Shown piece after piece: positions 35,079 to 43,847 of a DNA stretch of 64,000 nt. This stretch comes from an uncultured Eubacteriales bacterium (GTDB taxonomy: Bacteria > Bacillota > Clostridia > Lachnospirales > Lachnospiraceae), in assembly GCA_900315015.1 (NCBI GenBank), contig OMXJ01000001.1, forward strand, positions 62,001 to 126,000, read 5' to 3'. Position 1 is the stretch's first letter. Each line of letters starts with the position of its first letter. Both the position numbers and the translations under genes were made by a program. The notes under the pieces were generated by a model. It did not search any database. It saw only the letters and a program-made list of their open reading frames with translations, and was not told where the DNA came from.

Positions 35079-36566
35079 ATGGATATAAACACAGTTGTGG
35101 AAAAATATGTAAAGGGAAAGAGAGCAGCCTTTCTTTCACTAGGATGTAAAGTAAATGCTTATGAACTTTCTGCCATGAGACAGATCATGGTAGATGCCGG
35201 GGCTATAGCGGTTTCCTTTGAAGAGAAGGCGGATTTTTACGTTGTAAATACCTGCACGGTAACTAATATCGCAGATCAGAAGTCGAGGCAGATGCTCCAT
35301 AAGGCTAAAAGAGAAAATCCTGATGCAATAGTTATTGCTGCAGGCTGTTATGTACAGGCCTATGAGGAAAAGGTGAAAATGGATGATGCCATAGATCTAG
35401 TCATTGGAAACAGAGGCAAGGGAAAGATATTAGAGGCCATTACTGAATATTTCAATGCAAAGGAAGAGTCGGATGAGGTTATTAAAAATGATATGGTATG
35501 TAATATCATGAAAAATGATACCTATGAAGAGCTTCCGTTAGCACCTGAAACTGAGCATACAAGAGCTTATTTAAAGGTGCAGGATGGCTGTAATCAGTTC
35601 TGCACCTATTGCATTATTCCTTTTGCAAGAGGAAGGATATGCAGCAGGAAGGAAGAGGATATTGTAGCAGAAGTAAAGCAGCTAGCACAGAACGGCTTTA
35701 AGGAAATTGTAATTACAGGAATTCATCTATCCTCATTTGGAATGGAGCATTACCCTGAAAAGGAGCGTTTTGATCTATGTCCTGGAAATTTAAATAAAGA
35801 AGATGCAGATTCAATGGAGGAGCACCCTTTAGTACATCTTATACTTTCCGTTGCAAAAATAAAGGGAATTGAAAGAATAAGACTTGGCTCTCTTGAGCCT
35901 AGAATTATAACAGAAGGCTTTGTAGCAGCAATTTATAAAAGAACTGACAAGCTGTGCCCTCAGTTCCATTTATCATTGCAGAGCGGCTGTGATGCAACTC
36001 TTAAAAGAATGGCAAGAAGATATACGACAGATGATTTCAGAGAAGGCGTAAGAATTCTTAGAAAGTATTATGTAAATCCTGCCATTACAACTGATATCAT
36101 AGTGGGCTTCCCTGGGGAAACGGATGATGATTTTAATGCCTGCGTAGAGTTTGCTAAGGAAATCGGCTTTGCTAAGATACATGTATTTAAGTATTCTAGG
36201 AGAGACGGTACAAGGGCAGCACTGATGAAGGATCAGGTTGCAAATGCTGTGAAAAATGAACGCTCTCACATTCTTATTGAAGCAGAGGAAGAGATGGAAA
36301 GAGCTTATGCGGACAGCTTCAGGGGAGAGAGCATTGATGTTCTTTTTGAGGACTCGGTTCTGCTGACAGATGAAGAGCTTTTAGGACTTAATGTCGGAAG
36401 CCTTGAGAAAAACGTGGTGACTGAAAATATGGATGACGGTGATGAAGCAGTGAGAAATTTGGACAAAAAGCTCTATTACCGTGGACATACTGATAGAAAT
36501 GTGATGATTTATGTAAGATGTAATAGTGATATAAGCGGTCAGATATTACCAGTAGTGCTAAAGTAA
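35079..36566 (+). CDS. mtaB: tRNA t6A37 methylthiotransferase MtaB
   Basis: 495 aa, about 50 more than usual. N-terminal UPF0004 domain with three Cys (LGCKVNAYE, VNTCTVTN, AAGCYVQ), radical SAM CNQFCTYCIIPFARGR, and a C-terminal TRAM region. It makes ms2t6A. Extra residues lie between the domains (MKNDTYEELPL, YPEKERFDLCPGNLNKE) and near the C-terminus. A short hairpin (35033-35050) lies before the start. Confidence 0.93.
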   Translation: MDINTVVEKYVKGKRAAFLSLGCKVNAYELSAMRQIMVDAGAIAVSFEEKADFYVVNTCTVTNIADQKSRQMLHKAKRENPDAIVIAAGCYVQAYEEKVKMDDAIDLVIGNRGKGKILEAITEYFNAKEESDEVIKNDMVCNIMKNDTYEELPLAPETEHTRAYLKVQDGCNQFCTYCIIPFARGRICSRKEEDIVAEVKQLAQNGFKEIVITGIHLSSFGMEHYPEKERFDLCPGNLNKEDADSMEEHPLVHLILSVAKIKGIERIRLGSLEPRIITEGFVAAIYKRTDKLCPQFHLSLQSGCDATLKRMARRYTTDDFREGVRILRKYYVNPAITTDIIVGFPGETDDDFNACVEFAKEIGFAKIHVFKYSRRDGTRAALMKDQVANAVKNERSHILIEAEEEMERAYADSFRGESIDVLFEDSVLLTDEELLGLNVGSLEKNVVTENMDDGDEAVRNLDKKLYYRGHTDRNVMIYVRCNSDISGQILPVVLK

Positions 36567-36666
36567 TATGAACGATGGCATATTGGCCGTAAAGAAATAA
36601 CATAAATGGTAAGACGTTGGTCGCAATGAAATTATATAAAAATGGTAAGATAATTACCGCTTAAAA

Positions 36667-36706
36667 AAAACTACAGCTAAGGTCCTAGCCTTAGCTGTAG
36701 TTTTTT
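36667..36706. terminator. Bidirectional terminator after mtaB
   Basis: AAAACTACAGCTAAGG pairs perfectly with CCTTAGCTGTAGTTTT, flanked by A and T runs; serves mtaB and the convergent ABC exporter operon. Confidence 0.88.
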
Positions 36707-36759
36707 CTATTTGGTTTCTCCCTTTTACAATAAGCATCAGATTTCCTGATGTTTATTCA

Positions 36760-36876
36760 CTTTATGACATGTACTTCATTAGATTATCTGTTCTTAAATT
36801 GCTTTATGTAATGTACTGCATCAGATTCTCTGATTTGAACTTTTTATGCAATATCCTGCATCTGAGCTGTGTAAAG
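36760..36876. repeat. 42-bp tandem repeat of the exporter gene's 3' end
   Basis: Units at 36760-36801 and 36802-36843 resemble each other (CTTTATG-ACATGTACT / CTTTATG-TAATGTACT). They also resemble the coding tail of the adjacent minus-strand gene. On the minus strand ATGCAGGATATTGCATAA (gene end) is echoed by ATGCAGTACATTACATAA and ATGAAGTACATGTCATAA. Confidence 0.75.
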
Positions 36877-38625
36877 GTGATAGTATTCACCTCTCTTAGC
36901 CATGAGCTCTTCATGAGAGCCGCTTTCAACAATTCTTCCGTCATCGATATACATGATCTTGTCACAGTTCTTAATTGTGCTTAAGCGGTGAGCAATGATG
37001 AAAGAGGTTCTGCCCTTTAACATTGCATTAAGACCAATCTGAAGTGCACGCTCTGTCTGTACGTCTATACTTGAGGTTGCCTCATCAAGAACAAGAATCG
37101 ATGGATCTGAAATAAGTGTTCTAGCAAAGGATATGAGCTGTTTTTGTCCCTGAGAGAGAGTAGAACCGCGCTCATGGACCTCGGTTTCATAGCCTTCAGG
37201 CATTTTTGAAATGAAGCTGTCAGCACATACTGTAGAACTTGCTTTCTTAATTTCTTCATCAGTAGCATCAAGTTTACCATATCTGATATTATCAGCTATT
37301 GTGCCACTGAAGATGAAGCTATCCTGAAGCATTATTCCCATCTGGCTGCGGAGTGAATTAAGAGTGACCTTACTTATGTCAACTCCGTCAATAAGAATCT
37401 TGCCGGAATCGATGTTATAAAATCTAGAAACCAGGTTTACGATAGTACTCTTACCGGCACCTGTTGGTCCAACAAGAGCAACGCTTTCACCAGGCTTTAC
37501 CTTAAAGGAAACGTTCTTAAGAATAGGACGGTCCTTCTCGTAGCTGAAGGTAACGTTCTTAAACTCGACTTCGCCCTTTATGTCAGGCATCTTGGTCGCA
37601 TTTTCTGCATCTGTAACAGTTACAGGCTCATCGAGAGTTTCGAATATTCTTTCAAGATAAGCAATGTTGTTGATGAAGTTGTTGAAGATGTTTCCAAGGT
37701 TCATGATTGGCTGCCAGAATCTTGCTGCATATGAAGATATAGCAATGATTGTACCAACAGTAGTGTTGCCTGTTCCGAAGATAACCAGACCAAAGAGCAG
37801 GATAGCAGCACGGATAACTACTGAAATGCTGTCAATACCCGGCCATACAAGGTTGGAATACTTAACTGCCTCCATCCAAGCGCTTCTTGTTCTGTTTGAA
37901 AGTCCTTCGAATATACCAGCGTTTTCATCTTCACGTGCAAAAATCTGAGTGATTCTTGCACCTACTATATTTTCCTGAAGATAAGCGTTAAGGTTTGAAT
38001 TTTTATTTGAAACTAACTGCCAGGCACGTCTCTGCTTGTTCTTTATCCAGAACATGAATACTGCAAGAACAGGTACGCCGCAAAGAACTACTAATGAAAG
38101 CTTTACATCAACTATAAACATAAATACAACGATGAAAAGCAGGTTTATTATTTCAAGTATTACATTTATAAGACCGTTAGAGAGCATATCAGAAACTGAG
38201 TTTACATAGTTGACAACCCTAACTAAGATTTTTCCCTGTGGTCTGTCATCATAATACTGAAAAGGAAGTCTTTGAAGATGCTCGAAAAGATCACGTCTTA
38301 TGTCGTAAATTATATCCTGACCTACATTTGTCATAATTCTTGAACGTATAGTAGTAAAAACTACGCTGACTAAATATGTAAGAATCATAAGTCCGGCAAG
38401 GATGAAAAGGAATTTTGTATTTTTGTCTGGTATTGCTTCATCAAGAGCAATCTGCTGGATAAGTGGAACAAAGAGGCCTGCAACGGCACCGAGTGCACTT
38501 AATATGAGAGCAAAGAGCATTTTTTTGGCATGTTTTTTTACATAGACCCATGCACGTAACAGATGCTTTATATTAAAAGGCTCTTCTAATATTTCGTCTT
38601 CTTTATAAGTATTTCTGCTAGCCAT
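36844..38625 (-). CDS. Heterodimeric ABC exporter subunit with consensus ATPase site
   Basis: 593 aa: six-helix transmembrane domain (~1-320) fused to an ATPase. Walker A GPTGAGKSTI, signature LSQGQKQL (Q for the second G), Walker B ILVLDEATSSID with the catalytic Glu. ATG overlaps the TAA of the partner gene by one base (TAATG), indicating coupled, probably equimolar synthesis. Related to multidrug/lipid exporters of the BmrCD/LmrCD type; substrate unknown. Confidence 0.9.
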   Translation of the reverse strand: MASRNTYKEDEILEEPFNIKHLLRAWVYVKKHAKKMLFALILSALGAVAGLFVPLIQQIALDEAIPDKNTKFLFILAGLMILTYLVSVVFTTIRSRIMTNVGQDIIYDIRRDLFEHLQRLPFQYYDDRPQGKILVRVVNYVNSVSDMLSNGLINVILEIINLLFIVVFMFIVDVKLSLVVLCGVPVLAVFMFWIKNKQRRAWQLVSNKNSNLNAYLQENIVGARITQIFAREDENAGIFEGLSNRTRSAWMEAVKYSNLVWPGIDSISVVIRAAILLFGLVIFGTGNTTVGTIIAISSYAARFWQPIMNLGNIFNNFINNIAYLERIFETLDEPVTVTDAENATKMPDIKGEVEFKNVTFSYEKDRPILKNVSFKVKPGESVALVGPTGAGKSTIVNLVSRFYNIDSGKILIDGVDISKVTLNSLRSQMGIMLQDSFIFSGTIADNIRYGKLDATDEEIKKASSTVCADSFISKMPEGYETEVHERGSTLSQGQKQLISFARTLISDPSILVLDEATSSIDVQTERALQIGLNAMLKGRTSFIIAHRLSTIKNCDKIMYIDDGRIVESGSHEELMAKRGEYYHLYTAQMQDIA

Positions 38626-40442
38626 TATGCAATACCTCCTTTCAGTGATTCTTCTTCGCCCGTCTGGAGCTTTACAACATCATAGTAGTAACCATGCTGT
38701 TTTATAAGCTCTTCATGGGTTCCGCTTTCAATTATCTTACCATCCTTAAGGATGAGGATCTTGTCTGCGAATTTAGTTGTAGATATTCTCTGCGCAATGA
38801 TTATCTTTGTGCATTTAAAGTCGAGATTTCTTAGTCCCTCCTGGATTACCTTTTCTGTTTCAAGATCGACAGCAGAGGTAGTATCATCGAGAATGAGGAT
38901 TGATGGCTTAACAGCAAGAGCTCTTGCAAGGCTGATTCTCTGCTTTTGTCCACCGGAAAGTCCGACACCTCTTTCACCTACGATGGTCTCATAGCCCTCA
39001 GGCATCTTTGCGATGAAATCAGAAGCAGCAGAGTACTTGGCAAATTTAACAACTTCCTTTTCTGTAAGTGACTCATCACCATAGGCGATATTTCCATCGA
39101 TGGTGTTTGAATAAAGAAGTACGTCCTGAGTTGCAAGTCCTATATTTCCACGCAGCTGCTTTAATTTCATATCCTGAACATTTACGCCGTCAATTTTAAC
39201 AGTTCCCTTTGTTGGTTCGTAGAATCTAGGGATGAGGTGAATGAGCGAAGTCTTTCCACAGCCCGTCTCGCCCATGATGGCGATTGTCTCACCAGGCTTT
39301 GCCTTAAATGAGATATCAGTAAGTACTGGAAGCTCGCCGTCATCATATTTGAAATCAACATGGTCGAATTCAATTTCACCTCTGAATCTTTCAGGCATGT
39401 CAACTGCATCTTCCTTATCCTTGATATGTGGCTCGGAATAGTAGATTTCCATGACCTTAGCTGAAGCAGATGAGAAACGCTGAAATTCGTTGATGATTGA
39501 ACCAAGGTTTCTCATTGGGTTGCAAAGAGCCCATACAAGACCTGAGAATGCAGCATATTCACCAAGTGTAAGCTGACCGTTTATGATAAAAAGACCAACT
39601 GTTACAAGAAGTACAACTGGCATTATATCTGCAAATGTCTCGATGAAAGGATAGTAGTGGAGCCAGGTAAGGGCTGTATCCTTATTGGTATCGCTATAAT
39701 CTTTATTTCTTTCATCAAATTTCTTGATTTCGTAATCCTCTCTAGCGAAGGCCTTAACAACTCTGTTACCGGAAATGTTTTCCTGGGCAGCTGTATTTAA
39801 GTGAGAGAGCTTTTCACGGAGCGCATTGTGCTTTGGACCGACCTTTTTCTTGAAAAGAACAATTGTAATAAATACAAAAGGCGCAAGTATAAGCATTGAA
39901 AGAGCTACCTTCCAGTCCATGATGAAGAAATAGATCATTGTGGATAGGAAAAGTGAAAAGGATTCAATGATTGACCTTATTACCCATGCAACCATGTGAC
40001 GAACAGCATCAAGGTCACCTGTAAGTCTTGTCATAAGGTCGCCGGTACGATAGGTCGCATAGAACTTCATGTCCTGACGCTGCACCTTGTCGTAAAGAAA
40101 GTTACGTACCCTGTAAAGAACGGCCTGTGATACGCGTTCAAAAAGCATACAGGTATAGTAAACTACAGATGTTCTGAAAAAGGTTATGCCTACCATCGCA
40201 ATAAGCATTATGTAGAAGCCTTTTCTGTCATTTGCAAGATTTTCCGCTGCGTTGTCACCGGATAGATAGGTGTCTATTACCTGCTGCATAAAGTGTGGTA
40301 CTGTAAGCTGCAGGAAGTTGTAAAGTATGGTACCGAAAATACCTAAAATATACAAGGCTCGGTAGCCTTTCATGTTTTCCCAGAGCCATTTGATCTTCGA
40401 TTGTTTTTCCGAGATGGCTCTGTTTTCTTTTGCAGAACTCAT
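38625..40442 (-). CDS. Heterodimeric ABC exporter subunit with degenerate ATPase site
   Basis: 605 aa, transmembrane domain plus ATPase. Walker A GETGCGKTSL and signature LSGGQKQR are normal, but Walker B ends LILDDTTSAVD: the catalytic Glu is replaced by Asp, the known mark of the asymmetric subunit in heterodimeric exporters. First gene of the operon; GGAGG before ATG 40442. Divergent from an AraC-type regulator that may control it. Confidence 0.9.
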   Translation of the reverse strand: MSSAKENRAISEKQSKIKWLWENMKGYRALYILGIFGTILYNFLQLTVPHFMQQVIDTYLSGDNAAENLANDRKGFYIMLIAMVGITFFRTSVVYYTCMLFERVSQAVLYRVRNFLYDKVQRQDMKFYATYRTGDLMTRLTGDLDAVRHMVAWVIRSIIESFSLFLSTMIYFFIMDWKVALSMLILAPFVFITIVLFKKKVGPKHNALREKLSHLNTAAQENISGNRVVKAFAREDYEIKKFDERNKDYSDTNKDTALTWLHYYPFIETFADIMPVVLLVTVGLFIINGQLTLGEYAAFSGLVWALCNPMRNLGSIINEFQRFSSASAKVMEIYYSEPHIKDKEDAVDMPERFRGEIEFDHVDFKYDDGELPVLTDISFKAKPGETIAIMGETGCGKTSLIHLIPRFYEPTKGTVKIDGVNVQDMKLKQLRGNIGLATQDVLLYSNTIDGNIAYGDESLTEKEVVKFAKYSAASDFIAKMPEGYETIVGERGVGLSGGQKQRISLARALAVKPSILILDDTTSAVDLETEKVIQEGLRNLDFKCTKIIIAQRISTTKFADKILILKDGKIIESGTHEELIKQHGYYYDVVKLQTGEEESLKGGIA

Positions 40443-40812
40443 TATTTCTCCTCCATGATAAATGTATGTCTACGTGTTTTTACTTCCGTAAAATAAAAAA
40501 ACAGGTTTAATTATACTACTTAAATCTGCTTTTCACAAAAAATTCTATTTTACAGTAAAAGAGTATAGCACTTTCAAAAATATTGTGCTATAATAAAAGA
40601 GATTTGGAAATGGTAAAATTCTATTCTTTTGATGTCTTTTCTTAGCGAAAACGTTTTTAGGTGATGTTTTTTTAATGCCTTTATTTAATATATGTAAAGG
40701 CTTGCCAAAAATTTGCTAAGGGAAAAATTGGGAATTGGAAAAAAATTTTATATTTAAGTTTTAGGTGAAATTATAAATTTTTGATTTATCAGGTGAGAAA
40801 AGAGAGGTTTGG
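40443..40812. other. 370-bp divergent regulatory region
   Basis: No gene. It holds an inverted repeat TATAGCAC-N13-GTGCTATA (40564-40571 with 40585-40592) whose right arm overlaps a plus-strand TATAAT at 40589-40594, and a palindrome AAAACGTTTT (40648-40657) resembling the core of LacI-family sites. Both are candidate operators for the exporter and araC-type genes. Confidence 0.5.
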
Positions 40813-41760
40813 ATGAAATATTTATACGAAGACAGTGATTTAGTTAATAATCCGTTTCAATGTTTTTATTATAATTCGGAGTGGTGCACATTTCCTATTG
40901 CGCCGCACTGGCACTATTATATGGAACTGCTTTACATTCTTAACGGAGCGGCAGAGGTGCATATTGATGGAGTAAAGTATATTGCTAAAAAAGGTGAGGT
41001 AGTGGTCATTCATCCGCAGGCTGTTCATGCAATATACAAGGATAAGGAAATGGAAAATGAGGCTCTTGTTTATGCTGTATTAAAAATGGACATGAACCGC
41101 ATGACATTATCTTCCTACTATTCGCCAAAAATCAAGAGTATCTTTAAGCTTGCAAGGCATAAAAAGACAGCTGTTGTGATTGATGAGCAGGCTGCTAAGG
41201 ATATGATGCTGGAGGCTATCTTCCACAGATGCTGTTATGAAAGCGAGAAGAAGGATTATAGCTATGACATGATCATACTTTCAGAATTATATAAGCTTAT
41301 GATCATGATAATCCGTTACTGGCAGGACAGAGGCTTTGTGATTGATGAGGCGGCCTATGCTGATGATGATTCACATGATATCTACAGCATTACTAAATAC
41401 ATAGATGAAAATATGAATAAGGCCTTAAAGGTCAGTGAAATAGCAGAGCAGTGCGGTATGAGCTATTCTTATTTTGCAAAGCGTTTTCAGAGCGTATATG
41501 GTAAGAGCTGCAAGGAATATATTGAGGATATGAGAATTTATAAGGTCGAGGAGCTTTTGGTATATACCGATTTTGACTTAAGCTACATAAGCCAGCTTAC
41601 GGGCTTTTCAGATTGCAGTCATATGATAAAGAGCTTTAAAGAAAGAAAAAAGATGACGCCAAAGAAATTTAGAAGTGAATATGTAAGAGTTGCAGCAGAT
41701 GGAACCTCTGCAGGAAGAGCTCCTGCAGATTTTCCAGAGGAATTAAAGCATCTTACCTGA
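40813..41760 (+). CDS. AraC-family regulator with N-terminal cupin
   Basis: 315 aa. Cupin residues ~20-85 (HWHYYMELLYILNG, KKGEVVVIHPQAVHA) sense an unknown ligand. Two helix-turn-helix motifs at ~200-300 (VSEIAEQCGMSYSYFAKRF and the second FSDCSHMIKSFKERKKMTPKKFR). Divergent from the exporter operon. AGAGAGG before ATG 40813. The C-terminal ~18 residues are an Ala/Gly-rich extension. Confidence 0.88.
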   Translation: MKYLYEDSDLVNNPFQCFYYNSEWCTFPIAPHWHYYMELLYILNGAAEVHIDGVKYIAKKGEVVVIHPQAVHAIYKDKEMENEALVYAVLKMDMNRMTLSSYYSPKIKSIFKLARHKKTAVVIDEQAAKDMMLEAIFHRCCYESEKKDYSYDMIILSELYKLMIMIIRYWQDRGFVIDEAAYADDDSHDIYSITKYIDENMNKALKVSEIAEQCGMSYSYFAKRFQSVYGKSCKEYIEDMRIYKVEELLVYTDFDLSYISQLTGFSDCSHMIKSFKERKKMTPKKFRSEYVRVAADGTSAGRAPADFPEELKHLT

Positions 41761-41765
41761 TGCTT

Positions 41766-41896
41766 ATTATTCTATGCAAACTAACAGGCTGTCTATTATT
41801 CGTATGCTTACTAACAGGCTGTCTATTATTCGTATGCTTACTAACGTGCAGCCTATTATACTAATGTGCAGCCTATTATACTAATGCTTTAGTTCT
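41766..41896. repeat. Tandem array (30- and 20-bp units) at the XRE gene stop
   Basis: ATTATTCGTATGCTTACTAA-type units start at 41766, 41795 and 41825 (29-30 bp). They grade into ATTATACTAATGTGCAGCCT at 41855 and a partial copy at 41875. The partial copy contains the minus-strand stop codon of the XRE gene (41881-41883). Confidence 0.88.
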
Positions 41897-42555
41897 TGTA
41901 ATAAAAGTATGTCTATATTGCTACCTAGTCTGTACATCTTCGGAAGGAAAAAGTCGCAGGTGATTATGTCAATAGGGATAAGGTATTCCTTTGCTGCCTC
42001 GGTGGCGGCAGGCACTATGCCTTCGTTTGGAAGAGTTCTGAATATACTTACCTGAGTACTATTATGGCTTTCTGAAGATGAGAGGCTTTTAGCTGAGGCA
42101 GAGCCTTCAGATGATGAGTGCTTACTAGTAAGGTGCCTTCTTATATAATGCAATGCGCATTTTGCCATATGTTGCTCTTTTTTAGAAGAGGCTATGACAG
42201 CATCCTTTATATTGTTTAACCGCTCTATTACAGAGCCGGGAATCAGGATCAGATAGTAGCGTTCAGAGAGCTTTTCTATTACGTCCTCTGCACTCATTAG
42301 TGCACTGCTATCAGGCATTGCAGCTTTACTGGAAGATAGAAGCATTTGAGTTTCTTCTTTGGTTAAATTTAGAGCGTAAGCGTATTCTTTTGCGTAGAAT
42401 AATACATCCTTAGCTTTTCCGCCTTCGACCTTTGAGATTACAGATGCATCAACTCTTAAAAGCTCTGCAATCTGCTTTTGTTTGATTTTCTTTTTTTTAC
42501 GGTATTTACGCATTCTTTCGCATATGAGCGGAATGGTCTGGTTATTATTTTTCAT
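41881..42555 (-). CDS. XRE-family DNA-binding protein with unknown C-terminal domain
   Basis: 224 aa. Residues ~8-62 form a helix-turn-helix (KKIKQKQIAELLRVDASVISKVEGGKAKD). The rest (~65-224) contains a Ser-rich linker (SSSEGSASAKSLSSSE) and a hydrophobic C-terminal segment, with no domain I recognise. Divergent from the Ig-like/DUF4230/BMP gene set across a 137-bp region with a TTTACG-N6-CGTAAA operator candidate. Confidence 0.75.
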   Translation of the reverse strand: MKNNNQTIPLICERMRKYRKKKKIKQKQIAELLRVDASVISKVEGGKAKDVLFYAKEYAYALNLTKEETQMLLSSSKAAMPDSSALMSAEDVIEKLSERYYLILIPGSVIERLNNIKDAVIASSKKEQHMAKCALHYIRRHLTSKHSSSEGSASAKSLSSSESHNSTQVSIFRTLPNEGIVPAATEAAKEYLIPIDIITCDFFLPKMYRLGSNIDILLLQELKH

Positions 42556-42588
42556 AATAATTTACCTCCTTCATCATAGGCTTTGTTT

Positions 42589-42636
42589 TTTACGCGAATC
42601 CGTAAATTTGACAAATATATTAATGTGTGCTAAATT
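42589..42636 (+). promoter_or_regulatory. Promoter and candidate XRE operator of the 42.7-46.5 kb gene set
   Basis: TTTACG-CGAATC-CGTAAA (42589-42606) abuts TTGACA (42608-42613), which has TAAATT (42631-42636) 17 bp downstream. This plus-strand promoter points at the hidden Ig-like ORF and supports its being transcribed. Confidence 0.6.
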
Positions 42637-42692
42637 TGTTTTAATATATTCAAAAGTAATACAAAAGTTGTTAATTATGAGGAGAGGTATAT

Positions 42693-43019
42693 ATTGTAGT
42701 TCACGTTCTTAGAGCTGGAAATACTGTTCTTTCACTTGAAACAACGGATGAAGATGGTCTGCTAGACGATGGCTGGAGCCTTGTAATAGATACTCAGCTT
42801 GAAACGACAAGAAAATTAAGGCTTACGACCGATAAGGGAGAGGCTGTTGTATGCAAAATTCAAAATAAGGAAATTGTATCTTCAAAGTGGGGCAAGTGGA
42901 ATAAAAAAGGTGCTAGGGTCTTAACTCTTACTGGCTTAAAGCCGGGAAGTACTTTAGTTACGGTTTATGATAAGAATAATCCATCCTTATCTCAGTCATT
43001 TTACGTAGTTGTAGAGTAA
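42693..43019 (+). CDS. Hidden ORF: Ig-like (Big_2-type) small protein with probable ATT start
   Basis: 108 codons ending TAA 43017-43019, bounded upstream by TGA at 42678-42680; there is no ATG, GTG or TTG in frame near its beginning. ATT 42693 lies 8 bp after GGAG (42681-42684) and behind a good promoter. The peptide is protein-like throughout: VVHVLRAGNTVLSLETT, then KLRLTTDKGEAVVC, LTLTGLKPGSTLVTVYD and SQSFYVVVE, which is the rhythm of bacterial Ig-like domains. No signal peptide. Alternatives: a frameshift near the start (ATG 42677 is one base out of frame) or a decayed gene. DUF4230 follows 29 bp later. Confidence 0.6.
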   Translation: MVVHVLRAGNTVLSLETTDEDGLLDDGWSLVIDTQLETTRKLRLTTDKGEAVVCKIQNKEIVSSKWGKWNKKGARVLTLTGLKPGSTLVTVYDKNNPSLSQSFYVVVE

Positions 43020-43048
43020 AACATTTAAGGGGCAATGAAAGGGGAGAT

Positions 43049-43753
43049 ATGGCAAAGAAATCAGAAGATAAGAAAAAGGGAGTTGATGTTAATTCTACCA
43101 TTAAGTGGGTTTCAGGCTGTATAGTAATAGTAGTGATTGCAATACTTATTATCATATGGATGTTAACAAATCATGGTAAGGGCGGCTCTGGAAATGGAGT
43201 GGTCGGATCTAATATTACTGTTAATAGCACAGTAATAAAGGCAGAGCTTAAAAAGGCAGGAGAGCTTGTATCTTCAAAATACTATTATAATGAATCCAGC
43301 GATTATAAAAAAGATACTAAGCTCTGGGATACAATAGTGGTACCTTTTTCAGCAGATAAATGTCGTGTGGAATTTGAGGGTGTAGTGGGGCTTGGAATGG
43401 CACTTGATGAAATAGATGTTGTCGTGGATGATAAAAAGAAACAAATTGTAGTTACTCTTCCGGAAATAAAGGTCTTATTTCATGAAATTACTGATGGAAC
43501 CTTCAAGGTGACATATATAGTAAATTCCATTATTACTGATACTAATTTAAATGATTATGATGCTCTTGTTCAGGAAATTAAAAAGAGCAAGGAAGATATT
43601 CTTATGAGCGATAAGAGCATCTTGAAGGAAGTAAGAGAAGATGCTGAAGAAAATCTTAGCGGATTTTTAGCAAGCTTTGTAAGATCTTCTGGCTATGAGC
43701 TGGTCTTTGAAGGCGAGGATTACGAAGAAGAGGAAAGCGAAGAAAAGAAGTAA
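43049..43753 (+). CDS. DUF4230 membrane-anchored protein
   Basis: 234 aa. One transmembrane helix at residues ~20-40 (WVSGCIVIVVIAILIIIW), then an extracytoplasmic domain with the DUF4230 pattern (ELKKAGELVSSKYYYNESS, then VEFEGVVGLGMALDEIDV). The tail is acidic. Function unknown for the family. AAAGGGGAGAT before ATG 43049. Confidence 0.8.
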   Translation: MAKKSEDKKKGVDVNSTIKWVSGCIVIVVIAILIIIWMLTNHGKGGSGNGVVGSNITVNSTVIKAELKKAGELVSSKYYYNESSDYKKDTKLWDTIVVPFSADKCRVEFEGVVGLGMALDEIDVVVDDKKKQIVVTLPEIKVLFHEITDGTFKVTYIVNSIITDTNLNDYDALVQEIKKSKEDILMSDKSILKEVREDAEENLSGFLASFVRSSGYELVFEGEDYEEEESEEKK

Positions 43754-43847
43754 ATAGACTGAAAAAATGGTAGAATAGTAAGTAGTGGTTTTATATATTA
43801 ATATAAGAATAATTAAAGGGATTTTTATTTTAGGAGAGAGAAATAAT

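Noticed and set aside
40648..40657. CcpA cre site
   Set aside because: AAAACGTTTT matches the core only; the outer TG/CA positions of cre are missing.
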